From Acidobacteriota bacterium (lineage in GTDB: Bacteria > Acidobacteriota > Terriglobia > Acidiferrales > UBA7541): a stretch of 5,812 nt of DNA. Shown here one piece after another: positions 1 to 5,812 of the stretch. The position numbers were made by a program, and so were the translations under genes. The stretch is from the NCBI GenBank assembly GCA_003224515.1, contig QHZC01000264.1, positions 1 to 5,812 on the forward strand, given 5' to 3'. Under the pieces are notes generated by a model. It did no database searches, had not been told where the DNA came from, and saw only the letters and a list, made by a program, of their open reading frames with translations. Position 1 is the stretch's first letter; each line of letters begins with the position of its first letter.

Positions 1-95
1 CTCTCGCTCGCTTGCCGCTTTATCTGTATTTCTTCACGGCTCCGGGTCCATTCCGCTGGGTACAGTTGGTCCGGCGGATGTTGGCATGCTTGCGG

Positions 96-125
96 TTGAG
101 CCCCCGCCGACCCGGGTGTTATCCT
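96..125 (+). promoter_or_regulatory. Candidate extended -10 promoter of the sigma-54 activator gene
   Basis: A -35-like TTGAGC (96-101) lies 18 bp before a -10-like TATCCT (120-125). The -10 is preceded by TG at 117-118, giving an extended -10 of the form TGnTATCCT. Each hexamer matches the sigma-70 consensus at 4 of 6 positions. Transcription would start near 132-133, essentially at the ATG at 133. There is no Shine-Dalgarno sequence before that ATG, so a leaderless or near-leaderless mRNA is plausible. The same TGnTATCCTG string occurs in the much stronger promoter before the helicase gene, which supports this weaker one. No start-site data can be seen here. Confidence 0.4.
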
Positions 126-132
126 GCCTGTT

Positions 133-2286
133 ATGGCGGATCCCGTCATCTCCCCGCCGGAAGTGGCGTTCACCTCCCCGCTTGAACATTCCCGGCGTCA
201 GCTCGAAGCCTTGCTCGAAGTCAGCGAGGCTATCGCCCAGCAGCGCGATCTCGCCGCACTTTTTCACGACCTCGCCGGCCGCCTCCATTCCGTTGTAGAC
301 TTCGATTTCCTCACTCTCGTTCTTCACGATGCTTCACGCAACGTCATGCGCCTCCACGTTCTTGAAACGCGCATCCCCAGCGAAAAGCCCACCGGCAGCG
401 AGTCTCCTGTCGAGGGCAACCCCTCGGGCTGGGTCTGGCAAACGCAGCAGCCCTTTGTGGTCAGCGACACTGATGAAGAAGCGCGCTTCCCTGAATTCCT
501 GAAGCGCTTCCGTGAACACAATGTCCGCTCACTCGCGATACTTCCGCTGACGACCGCTCAGCACCGCCTCGGCGCTATGGGTTTCGGCCGTCTCGTCCCG
601 CAGCGCATCACGGACACCGAGCTGCAATTCATGGAGCGCGTCGCCAGCCAGGTCGCCGTCGCCGTTGATAACGCCATCAATTTCGCGACTTCCCAGGCTT
701 ATCAATCGCAACTGGCGCGCCAGCGCGACCGCCTCCAAGTTCTTCTCGAAATCAACAATCTCCTGATCACCAGCCGCGAACTACCCGATCTTTTCCGCGG
801 CATCGTCAACACCCTCGAGCGTGTGATTCACCATGACTACACCAGCCTCGCGCTCCTCGATTCCCAAACCGGTTTGCTCAAGATTCACGCCCTCGATTTT
901 CCCGGCAAGCAGAACATCTTCAAGCCGGAGACGTTGGTTCCGCGCGACACTTCCCCCGCCGGCCGCGCGATCGCCACCAGCCAGCCCTTGATCGCGCGCG
1001 GCTCCGAACTCGACCGTTACGACACGGAAATTATCCGCGTCCTTCGCGCCGAAGGCTTGCAAGCCGTGTGTTGCATCCCGCTGATGCATCATGGGCATAC
1101 CTTCGGCACACTCAATCTCGCGAGCCGGCGGCCGGATTCTTTCAGCCCGGAGGACGTCGAGCTGCTTCAGCCCGTCGCCGCGCAGGTCGCCATCGCTGTG
1201 GAAAATGCTCTGGCCTTCAAGGAAATAGAGGCGCTGAAAAACAAGCTTGCCGAAGAAAAGCTCTACCTCGAGGAAGAAATCCGCAGTGAATTCAATTTTG
1301 AGGAAATCGTCGGCGAGAGTCCCGCGCTCAAGCGCGCCCTCGCCCAGGTGGAGCTCGCCGCTCCCGCCGGCACGACCGTCCTGCTCCTCGGCGAAACCGG
1401 CACCGGCAAGGAGCTCTTTGCTCGCGCCATCCACAATCTCAGCCCCCGCCGCGATCGCACCTTCGTCAAAGTAAATTGCGCCGCTATTCCCAGCGGTCTT
1501 CTCGAATCCGAACTGTTCGGCCATGAGCGCGGCGCCTTCACCGGCGCCATCAACCAGAAAATCGGCCGCTTCGAACTGGCCGACCGCGGCACGCTCTTTC
1601 TCGACGAAGTCGGCGACCTTCCTCTCGAACTCCAGCCGAAACTCCTCCGCGTTCTTCAAGAGCAGGAATTCGAACGGCTCGGCGGCAATCGCACGCAGCG
1701 CGTGGACGTTCGCGTCGTCGCCGCCACTCATCAAGACCTTACGAGACTCGTTTCCGAGCGCGCCTTTCGCAGTGACCTCTTTTATCGCCTAAACGTTTTC
1801 CCCATTCAGATCCCCGCGCTCCGCGAGCGCGCCGAGGATCTCCCCCTCTTAGTTCGCTACTTCGTGCAGAGATTCAGCCGCCAGCTCAACAAAGGCGTCG
1901 AATACATTCCCACCGAGGCCATGGACTCCTTGGCCCACTACTCCTGGCCGGGGAACGTGCGCGAGCTGGAAAACCTCATCGAACGAGCCGTTCTGCTTTC
2001 TCCCGGCAAAGAACTCCGTGTCCCTTTCGCCGAATTGAAATCCGCAGCCCTCGCCACCACCGCAGGTGCCGATCCTTCTTTGTCCTTTACTTCCATTACC
2101 TCCTTGACTTCATCCAGCTCCTCGATCTCCACGCTCGAAGCAGCCGAGCGCCAGCACATCCTACGCGCCTTGAAGCAAACTAAGTGGCGCATCGCCGGCC
2201 CAAAGGGCGCCGCCGTACTCCTCGGGATGAAGCGCACCACGCTGCAAGCGCGCATGCGCAAGCTTGGCATCCGCCGCCCGGTTTAG
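133..2286 (+). CDS. Sigma-54-dependent transcriptional activator, GAF-GAF-AAA+-Fis HTH (FhlA-like)
   Basis: This is a cytoplasmic enhancer-binding protein that uses ATP hydrolysis to open promoters held by sigma-54 RNA polymerase. Two GAF-type sensor domains lie at about residues 33-180 and 205-358, followed by a short charged helix at about 362-388. The AAA+ core spans about 391-620. It shows Walker A GETGTGKE (420-427), the sigma-54-contacting loop GAFTGA (467-472), Walker B GTLFLDEVGD (486-495), an arginine-finger region FRSDLFYRLNVF (545-556) and sensor II WPGNVREL (605-612). A Ser/Thr-rich linker (about 649-666) leads to a Fis-type helix-turn-helix (about 668-712) that closely resembles the C-terminus of FhlA. 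All motifs look intact, and the length of 717 suits a double-GAF member. There is no receiver domain, so it probably senses a small molecule or redox signal rather than phosphorylation; the ligand is unknown. ATG 133 is the first usual start after the in-frame stop at 97-99 and has no evident Shine-Dalgarno. Target genes are not identifiable here. Confidence 0.95.
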   Translation: MADPVISPPEVAFTSPLEHSRRQLEALLEVSEAIAQQRDLAALFHDLAGRLHSVVDFDFLTLVLHDASRNVMRLHVLETRIPSEKPTGSESPVEGNPSGWVWQTQQPFVVSDTDEEARFPEFLKRFREHNVRSLAILPLTTAQHRLGAMGFGRLVPQRITDTELQFMERVASQVAVAVDNAINFATSQAYQSQLARQRDRLQVLLEINNLLITSRELPDLFRGIVNTLERVIHHDYTSLALLDSQTGLLKIHALDFPGKQNIFKPETLVPRDTSPAGRAIATSQPLIARGSELDRYDTEIIRVLRAEGLQAVCCIPLMHHGHTFGTLNLASRRPDSFSPEDVELLQPVAAQVAIAVENALAFKEIEALKNKLAEEKLYLEEEIRSEFNFEEIVGESPALKRALAQVELAAPAGTTVLLLGETGTGKELFARAIHNLSPRRDRTFVKVNCAAIPSGLLESELFGHERGAFTGAINQKIGRFELADRGTLFLDEVGDLPLELQPKLLRVLQEQEFERLGGNRTQRVDVRVVAATHQDLTRLVSERAFRSDLFYRLNVFPIQIPALRERAEDLPLLVRYFVQRFSRQLNKGVEYIPTEAMDSLAHYSWPGNVRELENLIERAVLLSPGKELRVPFAELKSAALATTAGADPSLSFTSITSLTSSSSSISTLEAAERQHILRALKQTKWRIAGPKGAAVLLGMKRTTLQARMRKLGIRRPV

Positions 2287-2307
2287 CGGCGCCTGCATCA
2301 ACTTTTT
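2272..2307 (+). terminator. Weak candidate Rho-independent terminator after the activator gene
   Basis: The inverted repeat CGCCGC (2272-2277) and GCGGCG (2286-2291) forms a perfect 6-bp GC stem with an 8-nt loop that spans the end of the coding sequence and its stop codon. A run of five T (2303-2307) follows, but 11 nt after the stem, where a classical terminator has the T-run directly adjacent. It is therefore imperfect. The position, at the end of one gene and before a separate promoter, supports a termination role, but the stem could arise by chance in GC-rich sequence. Confidence 0.3.
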
Positions 2308-2325
2308 GCGAGTCTCTGGGTTCTA

Positions 2326-2356
2326 TTGACAGGCCATCGAGAAACGCTGGTATCCT
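2326..2356 (+). promoter_or_regulatory. Sigma-70-type promoter of the helicase gene
   Basis: A perfect -35 hexamer TTGACA (2326-2331) is followed after 19 bp by TATCCT (2351-2356). TGG directly before the -10 makes an extended -10 box. Predicted transcription starts near 2363, giving a leader of about 50 nt before the ATG at 2415. The 19-bp spacer is longer than the E. coli optimum, but the extended -10 and exact -35 compensate. It shows that the helicase has its own promoter rather than depending on read-through from the activator gene. Confidence 0.65.
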
Positions 2357-2380
2357 GAACATCTCACCAGCCGTGCCCAG

Positions 2381-2397
2381 CCCCTACACTCAAGGGG
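2381..2397 (+). repeat. Short GC-rich inverted repeat in the helicase leader
   Basis: CCCCT (2381-2385) and AGGGG (2393-2397) form a perfect 5-bp stem with a 7-nt loop. It sits between the predicted transcription start and the ribosome binding site and ends 3 nt before AGAGG. It could be an mRNA hairpin or a small operator, or it could be chance. The AAGGGG strand resembles a Shine-Dalgarno sequence but is about 17 nt from the ATG, too far for normal use. Confidence 0.3.
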
Positions 2398-2400
2398 AAT

Positions 2401-2405
2401 AGAGG
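2401..2405 (+). promoter_or_regulatory. Ribosome binding site of the helicase gene
   Basis: AGAGG ends 9 nt before the ATG at 2415. An in-frame stop (TAG, 2400-2402) closes the frame immediately upstream, so 2415 is the first possible ATG. The two observations together fix this start. Confidence 0.6.
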
Positions 2406-2414
2406 CAGCGAGTC

Positions 2415-4475
2415 ATGAATCCAGAGAAACTACGCATCGCGAGGGAAAAGCTCACTCGTGTCTTCCGCTACCTGGAAGCCCTCAACCAGCATCGCAATCC
2501 GGCCAAGCGCCAGATTCGCGAACAACTCTGGAGCCTCTGGTTGGGCGATCTCCCGGACCATCCCACCGTCAAACGAGGCGCCTCTAAATCCGGCCCCACG
2601 AAAAGCAAAGCCGCGGAGCTTCAGAATGAAGACGCAAGCTCCAGCGGATTCGTTCTGAAGGTGCAGCGTCCGGCGCTGACTTCTGCTCCCGAACCTCCAG
2701 GCACAATCGCTACCTGGCTTGAAGCCGGATGGGACGACCCGTCAAAAGAGCCTTCCGTTAGTGCTTCCCGGAATGAATCGGGTCAAGAAGGCGAAACGCA
2801 CATCGCCAACTTCGCCGATGAACCGTCCCGGATGGCCGCTTGGCAGCGTTGGAAAATGGTGCGCGAAGAATGGTCCAAAAACGAAGAGCCTGCTCGCGCC
2901 GCGATGAAAATCTTTGAGACCCTGTACTCCCTCTATGGCCGCATCGACCGTGAAGCCGAGCGCGTGGAGCTGGTTCTCGGAGATGGCATTCTCAGTTGGC
3001 GTCGCGCCGAAGGCAACATCTACCATCCCATTCTCCTGCAGCGCCTGCAGCTTCAGTTCAATGCGGCCGTGCCCGAATTCACTCTCTCGGAAGCCGACCA
3101 CCCGGTCGAACTTTATTCCGCCCTCTTCCAATCCATGACCGAGGTGGACGGACGCGCCATCGGCCGCTGCCGCGAAGAGTTGGAGCAGGAAGGCTTTCAT
3201 CCGCTCATCAATGGCGCGACCTCCGGATTTCTCAAGCGCCTGGTTGTTCAGCTCTCCCCCCGAGGAGAATTGCTCGAGGACCGCGCGCCTGCCGGTGAAG
3301 CGAATGATCCACAAATCGGGCGTGGCCCGCTTCTATTCCTGCGCTCCCGCACCTTAGGTTTCGCCGCCGCCATCGAAGGCATCCTGGCGGACCTTCGAAC
3401 TCGCGAAGATTTGCCCTGGTCTCTCTTAAATATCGTTGGCGAGGAATCTCCTCTTCCTGACAAGGGAGAGACCGATCCTTCAACCAATCGTTACGGCGAA
3501 GCCGACGCCGGAGTTCTTCTCAGCAAGCCCGCCAACCCTGAACAGATTCGTATTGCCAAGCAACTCGAGGAATACGGCGGGGTTCTGGTTCAAGGTCCTC
3601 CGGGCACGGGAAAGACGCACACCATCGGAAATCTGATTGGGCACTTGCTGGCCCAGGGGAAAAGCGTCCTCGTCACCAGCCACACCACCAAGGCATTGCG
3701 CATGGTGCGCCATCACATTGTTCCCGAACTGCGGCCGCTGTGCGTCAGCCTTCTCGAAAACGACCTGGACAGCCGCAAACAATTGGAAAGCGCGGTCGGC
3801 TCCATTGCGGAACGATTGTCGCGTGCCGACGCCGGTTCACTCGAGATCGAATGGAAAAAATTGGAAGCCGAACGCACCGACCTCCTGAAAAAGCTTGACG
3901 ATGTCCGAAACCAGTTCGCCGATGCCCGTGCCGACGAGTATCGCGACATCGTCATTGCCGGAAAATCCTGGGCACCTGCCGATGCCGCGCGCAAAGTAGC
4001 GCGGGAAAAAGAAACCCTCGGTTGGATCCCCGGTCCCGTGGCTGCTGTAGCTCCCTTGCCCCTTTCTGGGGGCGAGTTGCCGGATCTATATCGCAGCAAT
4101 GTTACCGTCACGCGGGAAGACGAAGCTGAACTTTCAGGCCATCTTCCCGAACTCCATGATCTGCCTCGGCCCGAAGACTTCGAGGCTTCCGTCAGCGAGC
4201 GCAATCGCCTCGGTATGGAGGATCTGGATCTGCGTTCCGATCTTTGGCGATCCGGCGCGTCCCAAGGCTCACCGGATGAATTGGAATCCCTCGCCGCCAA
4301 CTTGACCCAAGCCGTCGAGCCGCTTTCCGGGAAGGAAAAGTGGAAGCTCGCCGCCGTTTATGCCGGCAAATACGGCGACGCGCATCGCCAGCCTTGGGAC
4401 CAACTGGTCAGTTTCGTCCGCCTTGTTCACCGCGAAGCCGCCAACGCCCAGGGGCGAAATCTTTGCCCATCTTGA
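2415..4475 (+). CDS. Large SF1 (Upf1/Dna2-like) helicase, N-terminal part, frame broken at 4451-4454
   Basis: This is the first 686 codons of a superfamily 1 ATPase/helicase predicted to act on nucleic acid in the cytoplasm. An N-terminal family-specific region (about 1-365) includes the segments LWLGDLPDHP (41-50) and VELVLGDGILSWRR (184-197). It is followed by a Q motif (NPEQ, 374-377), Walker A GPPGTGKT (394-401) and motif Ia VLVTSHTTKAL (418-428). A charged, probably coiled-coil segment lies at about 478-505. Walker B is absent from this frame: the ORF ends in a short non-native tail after Q679 (GRNLCPS), with the stop at 4473-4475. Helicase motifs II and III resume in the next frame downstream, so this is part of a single gene split by one extra G in GGGG. 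As written, the product would lack Walker B and motifs III-VI and so should not hydrolyse ATP. Its own promoter, ribosome binding site and upstream stop fix the start at 2415. I am confident of the helicase superfamily; the biological role is not known from this sequence. Confidence 0.88.
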   Translation: MNPEKLRIAREKLTRVFRYLEALNQHRNPAKRQIREQLWSLWLGDLPDHPTVKRGASKSGPTKSKAAELQNEDASSSGFVLKVQRPALTSAPEPPGTIATWLEAGWDDPSKEPSVSASRNESGQEGETHIANFADEPSRMAAWQRWKMVREEWSKNEEPARAAMKIFETLYSLYGRIDREAERVELVLGDGILSWRRAEGNIYHPILLQRLQLQFNAAVPEFTLSEADHPVELYSALFQSMTEVDGRAIGRCREELEQEGFHPLINGATSGFLKRLVVQLSPRGELLEDRAPAGEANDPQIGRGPLLFLRSRTLGFAAAIEGILADLRTREDLPWSLLNIVGEESPLPDKGETDPSTNRYGEADAGVLLSKPANPEQIRIAKQLEEYGGVLVQGPPGTGKTHTIGNLIGHLLAQGKSVLVTSHTTKALRMVRHHIVPELRPLCVSLLENDLDSRKQLESAVGSIAERLSRADAGSLEIEWKKLEAERTDLLKKLDDVRNQFADARADEYRDIVIAGKSWAPADAARKVAREKETLGWIPGPVAAVAPLPLSGGELPDLYRSNVTVTREDEAELSGHLPELHDLPRPEDFEASVSERNRLGMEDLDLRSDLWRSGASQGSPDELESLAANLTQAVEPLSGKEKWKLAAVYAGKYGDAHRQPWDQLVSFVRLVHREAANAQGRNLCPS
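4451..4454 (+). other. Frameshift site in the helicase gene (GGGG run, one excess base)
   Basis: The upstream frame reads GCC CAG GGG CGA AAT and stops at 4473-4475. Dropping one G gives GCC CAG GGC GAA ATC, which enters the frame that carries Walker B and motif III. That second frame is open from 4306 (after a stop at 4303-4305) to the window end, so the shift must fall between 4306 and 4475. The first frame looks native up to about VHREAANAQ (671-679) and the second from GEIFAHLEDD onward, which places the break at this homopolymer. The exact base is inferred. Confidence 0.75.
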
Positions 4476-5812
4476 GGATGACGGCAAGCTTGGCTCTTTC
4501 ACGCTTCTCATGCATAAATCCTGGAACCATTTCATCGAATCAACAAAAGTGAACAACGCGCACCCGCGCTTGCCGGAACATTTCCATGCGTTGCGCAAAC
4601 TCTCGCGCCTCAAGACACTTCGTCAGGACCTCGCCAGTCGCTGGGACCGTCAGGTGGCGGCCCTCGGGACTCCGCCCTCGAGCGAAATGGGCGAAGAAGT
4701 CGAAAAAACACTCATGCAGTTTTGCGATTCCATCGAGAATTGCCTCGGCTGGCACGAACACACCTGGCTCCCGCTGCAACAGCAACTCGAGGATCTCGGT
4801 TTTCGCTGGGAAAAGTTTCTTGCGGAACAACCCGCGGTCGTTGGCGCCGACGGCGAATTGGTGCGCATTGGCAAAGCCGTCAATCAATCCCTCCTTGCTA
4901 TCCTCGACTCGCGTTATAAAAGGCTGAAGCTGCTCCAACTCGAAGAAGAAATGCGCGACCTCAAAAACCGCCTCAAGCTTCGTGCGCGCCTAGCCAAATC
5001 CTCGAAAGTCATTTCCAAGCTCCTCGCGGCCGTGAAGGATGAGCATTCGAACGACTACCGCGACGCCTACGAGCGCCTCCTGGAACTCAAAAGCCGCCAG
5101 GCCGATCTCGATCTCCGCCGCACCCTGCTCGCCAAGCTCGAGAGCGCTGCGCCTTCCTGGGCCGCCGCCATTCGCAATCGTACCGGCGTGCACGGCCGCG
5201 GTGAGCCGCCGCGCGATCCCACCGCTGCCTGGACTTGGCGCCAGCTTAACGATGAACTCGACCGCCGCGCTGGCGTTTCCCTCGAAGCGCTCCAGACCAG
5301 GAGCGAAAAATTCCGTGAACAGCTTCGCCGCATCACCGTCAGCCTCATTGACAAGCGCGCCTGGTCCGCTCAGGCCCGCCGCACTTCCTCCCGCCAGCGC
5401 CAAGCACTGGTGGGATGGTTGGACACGATTCGCCGCATTGGCAAAGGCCACGGCATTCGCGTTTCTCTCTTGCGTGCCGAAGCGGCCAGGAAAATGTCCG
5501 AATGCCGCAGCGCTGTTCCCGTTTGGGTCATGCCGCTATCCCGGGTGGTCGAGAATTTCGACCCGCGCTCCACTCGTTTCGACGTGGTCATCATCGACGA
5601 AGCCAGCCAGAGCGATGTCATGGCCCTGGTGGCTCTCTATCTTGGAAAAACGGTCCTTGTTGTTGGAGATCACGAGCAAGTCAGCCCTTCCGCTGTCGGC
5701 CAGGATCTCGGCATCATCCAGAACCTGATCTTCCAGTACCTCCCGGGAATTCCCAATTCCGATCTCTACGATGGTCAAATTTCCATCTACGACCTCGCGC
5801 GCCAGTCCTTTG
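4453..5812 (+). pseudogene. Continuation of the SF1 helicase in the +1 frame, partial at the right edge
   Basis: This stretch of about 453 codons continues the helicase begun at 2415, in the next reading frame, with no stop before the window ends. It begins GEIFAHLEDDGK and contains a long charged helical region with likely coiled coils, for example RLKLLQLEEEMRDLKNRLK around 4921-4977. Walker B is FDVVIIDEASQ (5578-5610, DEAS at 5596-5607) and motif III is GDHEQVSP (5665-5688), followed by LYDGQISIYDLARQSF at the edge. Numbered as one repaired protein, Walker B falls near residue 1061 and the product exceeds 1130 residues. Motifs IV-VI and any C-terminal domain lie beyond the window. An in-frame ATG at 4360 and another at 4510 exist, but neither has a convincing ribosome binding site, so independent translation is unlikely. 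It is labelled pseudogene because of the break; if the extra G is an error it is simply the middle of an intact gene. From memory of related large helicases, a Vsr/PD-(D/E)XK-type nuclease domain often follows, but this cannot be seen here. Confidence 0.85.

Noticed and set aside
76..93. Possible sigma-54 promoter before the activator (GG at 76-77 with GC at 88-89, and TTGGCATGCTTGC at 81-93)
   Set aside because: The GG-N10-GC spacing at 76-89 lacks the flanking TGGCAC and TTGC elements. The better-looking TGGCA...TTGC string has only 7 nt between GG and GC, so neither fits.
1..95. Possible 3' end of an upstream gene
   Set aside because: Two plus-strand frames run open from the left edge for some distance, but neither shows a recognisable motif, and the segment is too short to support a call.
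781..1734. Long minus-strand open frame (317 codons) opposite the activator gene
   Set aside because: It lies entirely antisense to the GAF and AAA+ coding region, whose motifs are clear. Its Ala/Glu/Gly-rich product shows no recognisable domain, and long antisense frames are expected in GC-rich genes.
3036..3056. CTGCAG direct repeat within the helicase gene
   Set aside because: It encodes LQRLQLQ in a helical segment, so leucine/glutamine codon use explains it.
2742..3314. Minus-strand open frame (190 codons) opposite the helicase N-terminal region
   Set aside because: It is antisense to well-supported coding sequence, has no ribosome binding site that I can see and no recognisable domain.
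4990..5451. Minus-strand open frame (153 codons) opposite the helicase continuation
   Set aside because: It is antisense to the helicase frame and Ala/Gly-rich, as expected from the complement of this coding strand.
5039..5728. Plus-strand open frame of 229 codons in a third frame near the right end
   Set aside because: It overlaps the frame that encodes Walker B and motif III of the helicase. Its Ser/Pro/Ala-rich product has no recognisable motif, so it is a shadow frame.
4360..5812. A separate gene starting at ATG 4360 or 4510
   Set aside because: There is no ribosome binding site before either ATG. The sequence between 4360 and about 4450 reads as native helicase in the other frame, and the downstream product lacks Walker A, so a split gene fits better than two genes.

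Overview
The window is bacterial and GC-rich, about 60% G+C by eye, with C/G-ending codons. It holds two long co-directional genes on the + strand. The organism cannot be fixed from this sequence. A double-GAF FhlA-type sigma-54 activator, a large SF1 helicase of this type and two promoters sharing a TGnTATCCT extended -10 box all fit a soil bacterium such as an acidobacterium. That is an impression, not a demonstrated assignment.

Layout. Bases 1-132 carry no supportable gene. They end in a candidate promoter (TTGAGC, 18 bp, TATCCT) placed so close to the ATG at 133 that transcription could begin at or next to the start codon. Bases 133-2286 encode a complete 717-residue sigma-54 enhancer-binding protein, with two GAF sensor domains, an AAA+ domain with an intact GAFTGA loop, and a Fis-type helix-turn-helix. 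Bases 2287-2414 are intergenic. They contain a weak hairpin/T-run terminator candidate, a promoter with a perfect TTGACA box and extended -10 TGGTATCCT, a short GC-rich inverted repeat in the leader, and an AGAGG ribosome binding site. From 2415 to the right edge runs one very large SF1 (Upf1/Dna2-like) helicase gene, cut off by the end of the window.

The helicase gene is interrupted. Its first frame carries the Q motif, Walker A and motif Ia and stops at 4475. The rest, including Walker B (DEAS) and motif III (GDHEQVSP), is in the next frame, open from 4306 to the end of the window. One extra G in the GGGG run at 4451-4454 explains the break exactly. It may be a sequencing or assembly indel, a real inactivating mutation, or, less likely, a recoding site.

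The two genes have separate promoters and no sigma-54 (-24/-12) site is visible before either, so nothing shows that the activator controls the helicase. From memory of the family, helicases of this architecture often end in a Vsr/PD-(D/E)XK-type nuclease domain and may act in DNA processing or anti-phage defence. That C-terminal part lies outside the window, so this remains inference.
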